A stretch of 64,000 bases of DNA from Sarcomyxa edulis (taxonomy: Eukaryota; Basidiomycota; Agaricomycetes; Agaricales; Mycenaceae): NCBI GenBank assembly GCA_009761415.1, contig QUOL01000004.1, positions 62,001 to 126,000 on the forward strand, read 5' to 3'. The notes beneath the pieces are model-generated. The model did not search any database. It was not told the DNA's origin and worked only from the letters and a program-made list of their open reading frames with translations. Of the stretch, positions 13,101 through 30,446 are shown piece by piece. The position numbers and the translations under genes were made by a program. The first letter of the stretch is position 1, and each line of letters opens with the position of its first letter.

Positions 13101-13797
13101 AAGGAGCGAGAAGGTTCTTGCTAGCACTCTTACTTGCTTTACATGGCTACAGTTGCTGATGAGTCTATCCCAGAAATATTGAAGATCCTCCTACGAGATG
13201 AAATATTAGCGCCTGATCTCGAAATCAAAGCGTTAGCGAAGCAAACAGACACATTTTCGGGTTCTGACTTGAAACGTGAGCGCAAATGCCTTTCTTCACG
13301 AATTCGTGTTATTTATCGCGTCGTACGTAGATTTATGTGTCTCTGCTGCCTTGGATGCGGTGAAAGAGCGAGTACACGTGCCATGGGCATCTGGTTCCAC
13401 TATCCCACCTGCAGCAGAGGTTTCTAGCGCTGTTGTCGAACCTCCAACACCTGTTGAGATACCGACCACCGACTCCTTGCCGATCGACGAGTCAGCACCC
13501 GCACCAGCACCAGCACCTATACTGAATGATACACCTATCCGCATCCTCTACTTACGTAACTTTACCAAAGCCCTCAAGGAAATCACACCTTCTTCGTCTG
13601 AGACCCTAGGCAGTCTCGAAGGACTGCGTAAATGGAACGAGGAATTTGGTGAAGGGAGGGCAGACAAAAAGAAGCGACAACAAGTATGGGGCAAAGGCAG
13701 GTTTGGGTTCACTGATCAGGCTCATAAGGAGGGTCAGGATGGTAGAGTCGCCTCGTTAGCTATTCCTGCTTCAAGCGAGCCGGGTGATCGTATGTAA
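10139..13797 (+). CDS. AAA+ ATPase with long N-terminal region (Msp1/ATAD1/spastin-like AAA domain)
   Basis: The start at 10139 gives a basic, Ser-rich N-terminus (MRSSALIRSSRSLLKASSV) that resembles a mitochondrial targeting sequence. About 600 residues of less conserved sequence follow, with an acidic DEDDDDD patch. The C-terminal AAA module is complete: Walker A GCLLFGPPGTGK (codon split by an intron near 12611), TLIVRALAKEAG, Walker B CVVFLDEIDALF, sensor GATNRPFDLDDAVLRR with the arginine-finger region, and a C-terminal helical domain (ALAKQTDTFSGSDLK, LCVSAALDAV). A Pro/Ala-rich tail ends at 13797. The AAA part resembles the meiotic clade (Msp1, spastin, katanin). Agaricomycetes share large proteins of this layout, but I do not know an established function. 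The gene converges on NSE1 with only about 60 bp between the stops. Confidence 0.75.
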
Positions 13798-13859
13798 AAG
13801 ATGTATATAATTTGGAGCAGAAACTCATACAGGAACGAAGTAAGCAACGCGAAAGTGAA

Positions 13860-15188
13860 TCATTTTCGACCATTGGCAGTGCGACGAGAAGGTTGAGACC
13901 TCTTTGGTGGACTATCCTCTTCGTCGTCAACGTCCATCTCAGCATCAGCCTTACTCTTTTTGGTTCTTTGAGCGCGATCTTTCTTTGGCTGAGACTGAGA
14001 TTGTGACGGTGCCGCCTGTAGAGCTTCGTCGTCGTCATCGTCGTCCTCGAACATATCCTCTTCACCCTCCTCATCGCTATCCGCGGGGCTCCTGACACGT
14101 ACTCGCCGTTTACCGTCGTCCTGTCCCTCTTTGACAGCTCCCTCCCCGACGGGTATCAATTGGGGATTATGAGCATCAGCGGGCCACGCGGTGTTGCAAG
14201 TTGGGCAAGCGGCCTTGATTTTGCGAAATTTCTCGAAACAATGGTAGTGCATGCGCACTTGGCAATTGCGAGTATTGCAGGCGATACCGTGTGTAGTCAT
14301 CTGCGAAGATGTCTCGTTGTAAGGTATTTTCCTGAAAGAGTTCACGTTCCCGTACCTCGGTACATATTGTGCATTCTATGATCTCGTCAGGATACGTTGA
14401 CTTGAGATATGGGAATAGTTCAAGCAATGTACGGGTTCCTAAGGAATATCTGCCCCGTCTTCGAAGACAATAGGTCAGAACTCATATTTCGTCAAGATGT
14501 ACTTCGAGACCACGCACTTGCTCTTTATGAGCCATCCTTTTGCCACAAAGCTTCCCAGAACTATTTCGGCCTGGGTCTTTGACATGACTGGCTTGAGACT
14601 ATTGACTTCCCTCAGCGCAGCGAGTGAAGACACCGAGTATGCTTCATTCGGAGCAAGCATTATTTGTTCCACCTGTAGTTTTATGGTGTGTTCAGGTTGA
14701 AATTGCGAGATTTACGCATGTGGTGGACTACTCACGACACCTTTAAAGTACGCGATTTCATGCGCGGAGTAGTGAGTCGCCAGCTGGGCTATCTCATCTC
14801 CCCTACGATTGACCTACAGACAGACGTGAAGCGGTTGAATGGATGTTGGGTAGTCAATATGACGACTCACCAAGGCATACATGTTTTTCCCTATCAACTC
14901 ATCTGCGAGGCAGCGAAACTCAAAATCTAAGCTGTCGAGGGACTGGTTAACCTTGGTCACAAAGCTGAGCCATGCAGCCTGTTCTGGGGAGTGATGTATC
15001 TCGAGACTATCATCGGCAGCTTTGAAAGACGAAGCTGAGTTTCCCGGTCAATCGATGAACTGAGGGAGAGTACCTCTGACAGCCTCTACAGATTTTTCCC
15101 AAAGAGTTCGAGCTAGTTTTTCTGATATGATACCCCGCGATAATACGGCTTGAAGAAAGAGATGTTGTGCGTCGATTGCTGCAACCAT
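13860..15188 (-). CDS. NSE1: Smc5/6 complex subunit Nse1 with RING-like domain
   Basis: Nse1 pairs with Nse3/Nse4 in the Smc5/6 DNA-repair complex and acts as a ubiquitin ligase subunit. The first exon reads MVAAIDAQHLFLQAVLSRGIISEK, the conserved Nse1 winged-helix start. The chosen ATG is at 15186-15188; an in-frame upstream Met at 15237-15239 is less likely. A middle exon ends YLKSTYPDEIIECTICTEV. The C-terminal exon continues TTHGIACNTRNCQVRMHYHC...CPTCNTAWP, giving the zinc ligands of the RING-like fold. A species-variable acidic tail (EDMFEDDDDDDEAL) and a basic end follow to the stop at 13860-13862. Confidence 0.82.
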
Positions 15189-15429
15189 GTCGGTACAAGT
15201 TTGAGGTAGAAAGGAAAGAACGAAAGACGCGACTTCCACTAAAACGCGTTGATCTTTAATTTCACGCGTCTCGGTTACGGTTCACCGATTTTGCAAGAAT
15301 AATCGAAAATTGATAATGCCCCTCTTACCCATGAGAGCGTTCCTACTAGTAATTTAACTATATAGTATCGTGAATATGCTCTGATAGTACCCAGGACTAA
15401 GATCATTCAGTACGTGACACACCCACCCT

Positions 15430-16299
15430 TTAGATCTTGGGAACACGTAACGTTTTACTGACCATAGCAGCCGCCCACAGACCGAAAACGAGGCTGACCA
15501 CATGGAGATCTCCGCGTCCACCCTCTGGCCCCCAAAGGGTGATCGTTCCCCATGGAATACCCTCCTTGCCTTCGATCCAGCCTTTCTTCGTCCAATATGA
15601 CAGGACAGCGACAAGTCCGAGGGAGGAGGGAATTGGGAGACCTTCAAAATATTTTGCCTTTCCTGCTTCATCTTTTGGGACAACCGCGACGGTGGCGTTG
15701 AAGCGAGCGAGACGGGCTAAGCCGCAGCAAATGAACGCAGTGAGCACGACGGTATCCAAATATGTTCTGAGTCCGACGACGAACGCTACGAGCGCTGGGG
15801 CAACGCCGAAGGATATCTATTTTACAGGCAAAGAAGTTGGTTCGCAAAAGGAGGTCAGAAGAAGATACATGGACGCACCAGGTCAGCCAGACTGTCGAGC
15901 TCCTGTCCAAGCATACTACTCGATTTTCTCCATCTCGCAACCTTTCCATCCATAAAGTCAAACATGAGACCCGCAAGTGGGAATCCAAGAGCGAGCCATA
16001 GATAATCCTCGTCATTGCTCAGGAGGTAGCGTGCAGACGAGAAAACGGAAAAGGAGCCGCAGACGCCGTTCATGATGGTTACAAGATCCGCTAGACGAAA
16101 GTTTCTGCGAAGGACGAATACACCGACATGATAAGTATTGCTGGCCTTTCGTCTTCAATACAGTTGCTTGAAAGAAACGCACCTGACGAGTGAAAAATGG
16201 CCATCATCATCTGCATACTGGTGCAATGCGTCTGCTTTGAGTTGAGTCATCGTTTTAGAATCATTATGGTCCGTGGTAGTTGTTTTTCGTTGATTCATC
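15430..16299 (-). CDS. CHO1: phosphatidylserine synthase (CDP-DAG--serine O-phosphatidyltransferase)
   Basis: The enzyme makes phosphatidylserine from CDP-DAG and serine, the fungal route. The start at 16297-16299 gives [13 protein letters not shown], then [19 protein letters not shown]. The CDP-alcohol phosphatidyltransferase motif is [19 protein letters not shown] followed by SLAD, which matches D-G-x2-A-R-x8-G-x3-D-x3-[23 protein letters not shown] and [15 protein letters not shown], all typical of Cho1/Pss, follow with membrane segments. The stop is at 15430-15432. The length is usual for the fungal enzyme. Confidence 0.92.
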
Positions 16300-16548
16300 G
16301 TGAAGTGAAAGGGAGGGGAAGACACGTAAAAGAGCAGCTATGAGCAGGCAGTCCTTGAGCTTGAGTCTTGACGCCACATGCGGGAGTCTGAAATAATGGC
16401 CACATGTGACGGCTACCACTCATTCGGGACCAATTCCCTCCAATTACTTTGAAGAAAAAAACTTGCCAATTGTAGCCTGAAAACATACAGTATAGTACAT
16501 AATAATTACACCCTAGTCGAATATACAAGACAGACGTCCAATCGACGT

Positions 16549-18406
16549 TCAATCGATAGCCATTGCGGCCGATTCTCCAGCTTGGATTGCATGCGCAGCC
16601 TCTATCCTCTGTTTCTCTAGCTCCATACTCTTCGCGGCGTATTGATTAGGATGTGTAACGTTCTCGCTGTCTCCCACACCTTCGCCCTTCTTCACTCCGT
16701 ATGTTGCGTGTGTAATTTCGAAGACACGCGTACACGCGACATGGTAATGCCCCGCCTTCACATTGTTCATGATTTCGGGGAGGTCATTGGTCGTGAGGCC
16801 CTGAGAGGAATATGAAGAAATCAGGGCGGTCTGCAGATTCTCGGGTGAGAAATGACGGTAGGGACAGCCGTGATCTGAAGGTCCTGAGGTAAGAATTTGT
16901 TGACAGCTAAGCGAGCATCAGCACAAGCGAGAAGAGGTGAAAGTGCCAGCACGTACTTCTTAGCAGGGTAATTTGCGCGTTTCCCCTCCAATCCATAGGA
17001 GTGCCGAATGTTGTACTTGTACTCCTTGTTAAATTTGTCGTCTGTCATGCCACTGAATGACTTTCGCCAAAATGCGATAGCTTCTTCTATCGACAGCCCC
17101 AAAACCTAGCAGAGTTGAGGTCAAAGAAGTTTTGGTATAGGAGACCATATTCTACCTTCAAGAATAGGCCGTACTGCAATCGCCCAAAGTGCTTCAGATG
17201 ATGGTCCCGTTGTAAATTTTCGTGCAGATTGCGCATGCATAACGGGAAATGTTTTCTAGCAAGGTCGTTGATCATGTCAGCCCTGATCTCATCTCCACTG
17301 TTCTCCGTTGTAGATGCACTCCATTCAGAGGGCACACCAGCAAGGAAGCCTTGGGATAAGTTTGTCAATATGGGCACGAGACGCGAATCCTCGTCAAGTC
17401 GAGGCAATGACTTGGCTGTCAACTAGATGTATCATCAGTCAGCATAAGTTGGCACTGAAAACTGTGCAGACCTCAAGCATCTTCTGCAGATGAACTTCGA
17501 ACTCCTGGAACACAATACTCGATTGTTCACGTCCAGGAACGTAGGCCCAACCGCGCTTCAAGAATACTCTCCGTCTCTCAACGAGATCAGGGACTCGCGT
17601 CCATTTCACCTGAAAAAGTTCATCGATAGTCTGGAAAATGCAACATGAAGTGAGACACACCTTATAGAAATTTTCACGATCAAACGCTCCCAGTTTCTCA
17701 CTCTCACTCTTTGTACCTTGTGAAGCAGCAATGAGTTCCTTTTTGTACAGGGTTTTTTCATCCTTGTCGACCTATAGAGAAACTGAGGACAAAGAGCTTG
17801 GGGCTTGGGGCAGAAAAGTGACGAACTGGTATCCAATTGAAATCCCTGGAATTCAGAAACTCCATCAATTCTTTAGTATCGCTTTCCTCGTAGCGAATTT
17901 TGAAAAGCGTTGTTTCTGCTTTTACGAATCGGCGTCGTAAGTCCTCCCTAACAGTCTCAAACTATAAACAACCACTCCGAAGACGATAAAAATTAACTCA
18001 CGAGCGGCAGAATGCAAGCCTGAGTACAAAGTGTCCCAAATGATCCTTACGTCTCTCCCCATCTAGATCTACTCGGCTGGCAGATGTCGCGTTCAAAGGC
18101 AGATATTTAAGACACTGAGCAGAGGTGATAGTTTTTGTCTCCTCCCATGTTCTATTGCGCGCGGACGATGATTCGATTTCGGCAAGAATACGGAGACGAT
18201 CTAGCGCGCATTTCTCAAATTCCTCTATGGTGACGTCGTAGAGGGGAGGTCGGTCATAACTAGTCAAGTAGAATCAAAAACCGCAGAGAGTTCAAAGTCT
18301 CAAGCACGAACAAATTGAGTCGATGTGGATATTTGAGATGAGAATGCTGCTCGACTTGGGGTTGATGAGCATCGGTGAATTGTTTCCTGGTCTTTCCCTG
18401 ATACAT
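16549..18406 (-). CDS. PRI2: DNA primase large subunit
   Basis: This is the regulatory Fe-S subunit of primase in the DNA polymerase alpha complex. The start at 18404-18406 gives MYQGKTRKQFTD, followed by YPHRLNLF and YDRPPLYDVTIEEFEKCALDRLRIL. Later exons carry the four 4Fe-4S cysteine contexts: FPLCMRNLHENL, then (after HLKHFGRLQYGLFLKVLGLS and YNIRHSYGLEGKRANY) CQQILTSGPSDHGCPYRH and a C in HVACTRVFEITH. The C-terminal exon ends at 16549-16551 and includes the NQYAAKSMELEK stretch. At least nine exons are inferred. Confidence 0.9.
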
Positions 18407-18818
18407 CTTGATGGACTCTGACGAGGAGAAGAAACAGTAGCAGTGGTGGTGGGAGTTTGAGTGACGAGTCGGCAATAGAATCACGAAACGCGAAATGTCA
18501 CGCGTACGTAACGTAACTCGGAGTCACTCTTTTTCAATCTTTCCGAATTTGTATTCACCAACAAAAATTTGGCTGGATTAGAGGTTTAACTGACATTCAT
18601 ACTCAAGTGTGATACTTATTCCAAAAGACAGATCCTGGAACCCATCCTAATGACTCGGTGGAGTCCGAGAACAAAGGGTGCCGGCAATAAAAAATGTGAC
18701 CTGGGGTTGCATTTTCTTGGATGAGATTTTGTGCGGACCTATCCAGGACCTACATGTGGGGGTACCAAAAAAAGGTTCAGGCCTGACGGCTGGACCTACC
18801 TACCCGGTGTGTCGGAGT
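18407..18818. other. intergenic region between PRI2 start and the next stop, no gene seen
   Basis: About 410 bp including the PRI2 promoter. No motif or RNA gene is recognised. Confidence 0.4.
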
Positions 18819-21800
18819 TCAATCCCAGCACCCCCTTGTCCGAGAACGTCCAGGTCTAACCCGGTCTTCAGAGAACTCTTCCACCACATTAAAGACAACC
18901 CCAGGACGAGGTCTTCTTTGTTTTCCATCACGTCGAGCCCGCGCTATCTCAGCTTCTTCCCTGTCACGCCATTCGTGCGTGGCAACCACGGGGTCTCGAA
19001 GGGGAGGGGGAGCCATAGGAGCCTGACTGTAATTAGATGTCGTTGGTGAGCCAACAACAGTGTTGGGCTGGTGGTGGAACACTGTTAGATGGATATTTCG
19101 AAATGAATATGAGGCAAATAACGCTTACAGCAGTTCCATCGACAGCCTCAGCAGATACTGCCGACATTGTTCGATCTCGGTCTCGCCTTGGTTTGGAGGA
19201 CGGTGTGAGATGGCTGCCGAAGGGATTGAAGTTTCGGCTATGGCTCTTGTGATGGGATGAAGAAGGTATCGGGATGGGCGCTGGAGTCGTTTGCGATATC
19301 TTTCCTTCACGTCTGGAGTGATAGTCGGCATTTGGTTTTCCACTGCGACGCAGTTTGTCCTGCTCTACGTCCTTGGAAGACTCTGGCGGATGCCATACCT
19401 CATGGGATGTTTTGGGCTTGGACCGAAATATCTGGAAAAGATTGGCTTTGCGCAATTCGGGTTGTGATGGCTCGGGATTCGATGTACGCGAAGCGGTGGG
19501 TTTTAGGATCGAGGGCACTAGAGATGAAGGAGTTTGAAGAAGAGATTCACTAGAGGCCTTGCGGACTAGTCTGCGAGGAGAACGTGAAGGGGCTATGTCG
19601 GACTGATAACCAGACTTAGAAATATACGTAGTTTGAGAATTGAAATCATGGCCCGTGGCAGCAGGGCGACCAGATGCGTATTCCAAAGTTCTTGAAGAAC
19701 TTGGTGGGGGTATCGAGGACGGAGGAACAGTGGAAGATGGTAATGATACAGTGGGCTGACGACGAGGACTGGAATGATACGGAGCACTATGCGATACAGG
19801 AGGGGGTGGATGAAATGACACAGGATCTACTTGAGAGGATTGGAGAGCATTATCAGAAGCAGAACCGAAACGAGAGGATTGAGCATATTGCGGCTGAACG
19901 ACATTTGTATCATGAGACTTGGGAACTTGGCGATCGATCGAAGTGGGAGGAAGGATCCATGGCGAATTAGCCACAGTCGTAGAACGAACACTCTCGTATG
20001 CGCGAGAGGTAGCCATGGGTTGAGGAGGCTGACTTTGAGAAGATGGATTGAAGTTCGTCGGATTAGCTGATGGTACAACAGGTGCAGGGTTCCGATTTGA
20101 AGTGCGCGAAGACGACTGTGGTAATACGGAAGTAGTATTATTGCCAAGTGACTGATGTGCATCTCGGAAACTCGTTGATAGCGTGGGCATATGCTGGGAA
20201 TAGATGGACTCCTTTGCCCTGGTCGGGACCTGCGAATCGGATGCATCCTCTGAATATGGAATGCTGGAAACAGGGGGTATATCAACAGATTGGGTATTGC
20301 GCGACGCAGAATGAGACATTGGATTAGAGGTAGTTTTGGGTATGCTAGAGGGTCCGTATGAAGAGGAGTTCGGTATGGGCAATAAGTCCGAGGAAGAGAC
20401 GTGTGGCTGGCTCGTGCTTCGCAGATCCGCGGTCGTTCGATTCGACAACTCAGCCGTCTGTGTCCAAGTGGATGTACTGACTGCAGGACGAGGGAGGGTC
20501 TGGTTGAGTTCCACATGCGCAGATGTTGTGAATGTACCGTCTCCATTGCGAGGGGCCTGTAACGAATTTTGAGGGGGGGAAGAAAGAAGTTCAAAAAGTC
20601 GTGGATGACGAAAGGCTGTTTGCGAAGAAGTAGGAACGGTGGAATAGTTCCCAAGGTCTCGTTCAGGATGCAGTTCCCCTTGCTTTGCATCAAGCGTTGG
20701 AGTTGCTAGACGGTATGGGGTTCTCGCAGGTGAAGGTGCATCATGATTTGCAGACCCGGATCCTAACGCTGTAGTTCTGGGTTGTAGCTGTACTGCCGCA
20801 AACTCAGAAGCCACGAGGTCCACCCGCAAGCTCGACCCAAAATTCCCAGCAGAACGCAGTTCTGGCATCGTGCTATAATCCCGAGAGGTTTTTGATGGAG
20901 TGTGCGGTGCAGTCACTTGAATGTGAGGTATAACATATTGTTCAGCGTGACCAGAAGACGACTGCGTTCCTGACTTCGAAGGTCCTGGTCGCGATGACAG
21001 TGCGGGATGCGAGTGTGAAAGCGACGATTCGGATGGTTTTTCATTCGTCAACGATATTTTTGGCGAATATTTGGGCTCTAGAGGGCCTGAAGGACGATCG
21101 CTTGACTGTATAATATCCTGCACCACCTTTGAAGGGGCTTTCCTGAGGTCGTCGGACGAAGGCTTGTATACTAGTGAAGCCGATGCCTGAGCTTGAGCTG
21201 CTGAGGTGCCATCGATCTCACTCGTCGGCAGGATTGGTGTGGCTGTATACCTCTGAGGAAATGGCCCAAGATTCGAAATTGAACCGCTAGTAAATGATGA
21301 CGGATCCCTCTCAATGAAGCTCCCATAGCCAGTAGGCCGCTGTGAGGTTACAGTGGCGGTCTCCTGAGAATTTCCAAGTGTCATCTGCACAGACATTGCT
21401 TTACTCGAGTTATGTGTAGTCCCTTCGGGGGCCCTCAATTGAATTTGGGTCGGGATCCCCTGGGGAGGATATGAAACGTCGACAGGCTTGGTATAGGAAT
21501 GCGGCGATGGTTCATGGTTCTTCGAAGCAGATAGAGATCTGGGCAGGGACAACCCAATACCCAGTTGCGACGTCTGAACCGGAAGCGGCGAGCGTGATTC
21601 GAAATCTGCCACTAATCTTGTAACATTAGGTATAGTTGAAGACTGTCCTCCAAGCATTTTGGGTTGATCGTGATATTTGACCGGATGAGCTGGGGTGTAA
21701 CTCTGCGAACTGGCTGCTAATCCTATATAATCAGAATTTGACTAGAGGAGAGATCAGTCTTGGTCCTATATCTAAACAAACGATGAACACACCGCAGGGG

Positions 21801-24313
21801 CCACAGTGTTCGATGCAGTATGTGAGGAGGCTTGTTCGGCTGTTGCGAGATCGAGTGTTTTTGATACAACAGGACCGTCTCGAGACACTGCCCGTTGACT
21901 TATCGGAGGTGCGGCAGACCCTGCTGCTTTTGATGGGTTCGAGGGCATCATCTCAGATTCAGACTGATGGCGCTGCCTACTGGATGGTACCTGGGGCATT
22001 CTATTACCATACGATGTCTCTGTGATTGGATGTTGTACGATCCGCGGGTCTGTAGTCTTTGCTCTGTGAGATGTCGTTTGCGGCGGCGCCGAAGGATTTT
22101 CGGGATGTCTTGGAGATGGAGGTTGTGGTGAATATTTCGGCGAGTCTGACGAGTTGGTACGGGTCACGTGTGAGCGTGGCTCATCGATCCTGGGATTGGA
22201 AGTATTAGGTTGAGCAGTTCTGACCAAAGCAGGTACCTGCGAAGTCGTTGGCAAACTCGACAACAGGTCATTCGGTCTTGAGGTGTGATGATCTTGGCTT
22301 TGAGTTGTGCGGGTCGCCACTTGGAAGATTTCTTTACGGCGGTCAGTATAAACTTCGGACCCAGGATCAGGACGTGCCAACAAATCTTTCGAAGCTTTAT
22401 AGTGCAACGATCGAGAGTCGGAAGTCATGAAGTCCGAACGCGAAGGAGCTGTGGGCTTATAGGGGTCATAAGTCTGAGAGTCAGAAGGTCCTTGTCCTGC
22501 GCGAATACTAACGAATTGTGGAGGGCGAGTTTTATCAATAGCAGAGGACGCGGTTGGTAGGATTGGTGGGGCGACATACTTCGTTTCTGGAAGCTTTTGG
22601 TCCGATGCAGATCGAGCGAAAGGCCATCGAGACGATTGACCCTTGGACTGTTAAATGTATGGATGTACGTCAAATAAATGATGTGTGAAACAAGACTACC
22701 CGATTCACCTCCTTTGACGTAGCCGTTGAGACATCAATAGCATTTGGTGGCCGCTGTGTTTGCTTCGAAGTCAAGGTGATGGGCCCCACCTGAGGGACGT
22801 CAGAAGAACTTCCGTGGCGAGGGCGCCGTGGATGATCTCCATAATTGTCCTGGGGCTGGATAACAAAGGTGTCAACCATTATAACTGACATATGTGGAAG
22901 ACATGAGCTCACATGTTTACGCTTCTCTCGTTCTAGATCTCTCGTTGGTCGCTCAGGCTCTGTATGCTCTACAGGTTGAGATGGATCCCTTTCGTAGTTG
23001 TGATCGGGCTGGGCATTGGGCTTGGGCAAATGGACGGGCATTGCGGCCATACGGGCATCGGGAGGCAGGCCAGGTTTGGGGGCAGTCTGAGTAACGGCAG
23101 AGTTTGAAATTGGTTCATGATAAGGCCTTCGACTCTGAACCACGACAGTCAGACTCATCAAGATGTCAAATTGAGGAGGCCTTACCATTGGGGTAGACGA
23201 AGTCCCTTCTTCTGTACGATACCGTCTGTGCCCGGTCATCACATACATTCGTCTAGCGCTGTCAGAGCTGTCCCCTTCAGCGTCGTCCATGTCCTTCAAG
23301 GCGCGCGATACTTTGTTCCTGTGTTCCCGAGGTAAAGTGCCCCGTTCATTCTCTCTCCGTCTGTCTCCGTCCTTTTCTTTGGTTCTTTCCCTTTCTCTTG
23401 CCCTAGCCCTCTCCCTGTCCCTCTCTTTCTCCCTCTCTTTCTCTTTCTCCCTCTCCCTGTCCCTCTCCTGCTCCTTCTCCCGCTCCCTGTCCAGTCTCTC
23501 TCTCTCTTTCTCCTTACCTCGGTCTCTTTCTCGCTCCCTTTCTCGCTCCTTATGCCGACCATCTCTATCTCCATCGCGAGCTCTATCCTTCCTTCTCTTC
23601 TCGTCCTCTCGTCCGTCATCCCGTTCTCGATGCTCGACTTGATGATCCTTGATCCGGTCTCTGTCTCTGTGCCTATGCCCATCTCGCTCTTCATGTATAA
23701 CACCGTCTTGCCTATCTCCGTGCCTCCGGGACGACGATGGTACTTCATGAGATCGTACAGTGGGTGGCACGGCAATGGGAGCAGCGGTGGGAACGGCAGT
23801 CTGAGTACGTCCGTGACGCGCCTTGGCGACATCTTCGGGTCCGGATACCTTTTCTAAAGACGATTGGGGGCTCGAATCAGTCCCAGTACGTTGCTGTAGA
23901 TATGCTCGGTGGTCATAAGTATGCTGTGGGATCTTCGGTTGCGACTGTGACCTGGACTTGGAAGACGACGGTAGAGGTTGAGCGGCCAGGGTAGACTGTG
24001 CGGAGGGACGAGAACCATGCGAGGCCTTACTGGTAGATGCTATAGGCGCGTTACTAGAAGAAGCAACTGTTGGAGAAGCAAAGTATAGGTCCGGTCTGTA
24101 CCCACGGCTTGAACCGTATTTCTCTTCTCCAGCATGATGTTTCCGAGCGCTAATCCCGGAATCGACGGCTTGTGGATTCGCGCTTGTAGCTGTGCGAATG
24201 CGCTCTGGTTCTGGTCGCGTCGGCACCCATAGCTTGAATACAGAGTCCTTGGATACTGGTTTTGACGCGCTAGATTGACGGTCCGTGCTATGTCGTTGGA
24301 AGAAACCCTTCAT
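18819..24313 (-). CDS. large disordered Ser/Pro-rich protein with Arg/Glu-rich tract
   Basis: The start at 24311-24313 (MKGFFQRHSTDRQSSASK) opens a very long, mostly exonic frame. Residues of the first exon include a highly charged tract of R, E, K and D (about 23290-23660). The middle and the long exon at 19083-21690 are dominated by Ser, Pro, Thr and Gln, with short conserved-looking islands such as PSILKPTAS and LRKANLFQIFRSK. The last exon ends VVFNVVEEFSEDRVRPGRSR at stop 18819-18821, joined through an acceptor CACCAG near 19067. I do not recognise a folded domain. Proteins of this kind in mushrooms are often cytoskeletal or signalling scaffolds, but the sequence does not show that here. 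Confidence 0.6.
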
Positions 24314-25864
24314 TCAGGTTAGGAGGGGTAAGGATGAGGAGAAGACTCCTGCAGATTGGTCTTCTTATTAGGAAGACGGTCGGCTAATCGAAAGCAGGTC
24401 AAAAGAGCAGCCTGCCGCCCTGTCGACATGAGGCAAAGATGGTGGTTTATGCAACCTGCCCGCTTTTGGACAATAGTCATTTCATTGGTTATCGATCTAC
24501 CGTTCCCGAAACGCCCCAGATTCGTACCAATGAAGCGTGTAGAATGAGCGCTCGGGAGGTAGATAAAGAGCTGCATAGAGACCGTGGTGGGGTCGGAGGT
24601 TCATCGTACAAGTACACCGGCTCAAATTTCAAAAGGCGGTGATGGTCCATGTTCTGAGAAGATATGCATGTACTCGCAAGCTTAAGGGAGAGCGTAGGTA
24701 GTTTCCTTGAAGCAGAGCAAACTCGTCGTGCCTCGGAATATTCTCAAACGTAGGCTACAAATTATGTGCAAGAAATGTAGAACAACATCCCGGATTCTTA
24801 TGAGAGCTACCAACGGCATGCATGACCTGCTCAGTCTACGGACATCCGTTCTCGCCGTCAGCCTGCTAGCTACGTATAGCTGTGTCAGACAACATGCACA
24901 TCGGGGAGATGCTGCAAATCGCAACCGAAGTGCAGCGTGGGGCTTGGCTCCTCATATGTTATCGAACCCCAACAAACGAGGCAAGCTGATTTCCTGATGG
25001 ATCAGATGAAAGGGTAGACCATCAGGATCAACACCAGAAGATGCATGGACTCACCATCGAGTCCTTGTCGGATCGTTCATCCACAGACTGCGTGAGACAG
25101 TCTCGGAAGTTCGGAAGTTCACCAATCAATCGAGCGCAGGAAAGCAAAGCATATATGTATATTGGTGTAGGTTCTGCATACAAAACGCGAAGTAGGATAA
25201 GAATGTCATCGAAGGAAATGTGTGCCAGGCGCAGATACGATAAATGTCACTGAAACATGTACATCATCAGATGCGCATAGGCGACGCCGAAGATAAATGG
25301 AGGATAAATCCCAATCACACAGACTCAGAACGAGCCTGCGCAAAACCATCGCAAATCAGCTTGCTTTTACACGATGTTGACTCACTATCGACAGTAGACA
25401 GCGGAAAGGCTGGTAGAGCAGGAAAGCTCCCTATCGAGACAATTTAAGGATCGTGTGGTGGGGTAAAATCGCGAAGAGGAGAAAAACTGAGGACTTGCGA
25501 GCTGTATGGTGTCGAAACATATTAATTGAAAGCAGGATAGAGGAACAACATGAGAGGTTGAGTTGAAGAGAGTTTTTACGATTTTACAGATTTTATACTT
25601 GGGTCGGCAGGAGCCGGCTCGCGGGAAAGTGGCGAAAGGTGACAAAGTCAAGTCACTCCAAATCAAGCGCCGTATCGAATCCCTTCACCTCCTCCTTCGA
25701 ACCCACCAATTCCTCCTACCCCTAGACGTTTTTCTAGTCAAGAAAACCACCGGGCTGACCTTTCAATCCCCTAGGCCTGCGCCTTGATATGGTGCGCAGA
25801 TTTTTTCAGGAGCTCTGGCCATATTATTCAGCTGCGTACGCCTTGTTCCTTGTAGAGCGACCCA
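24314..25864. other. 1.55-kb divergent intergenic region
   Basis: The region lies between the divergent Ser/Pro-rich gene and the deubiquitinase gene. Open frames within it are under 100 codons and show no motifs, splice continuity or Cys patterns that would support a gene. Long 5' leaders of the two flanking genes could account for part of it. Confidence 0.4.
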
Positions 25865-30229
<4,365 letters not shown>

Positions 30230-30446
30230 GTTCACGTATGGGTTATGCTTTCGCGCTGAGAAGAGTCACTTCTATAGTTACAATCTCACTTTCCAGTTTG
30301 TCCTCGTTCATCATTGTACTGCTCCCCATTCGCTTCTTTGTCAATTATACGATTTTTTCTCGGCTTCTGAGGTTGCGATCTTTGCTGACGAACACGAGAA
30401 GTACAAAGCATATGAATTATGTGTCGCTAAAAGGATGTTCGACTGA

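Noticed and set aside
23289..23642. Plus-strand frame made almost wholly of Ser and Leu
   Set aside because: It is the complement of the Arg/Glu-rich tract of the disordered protein and carries no other signal.
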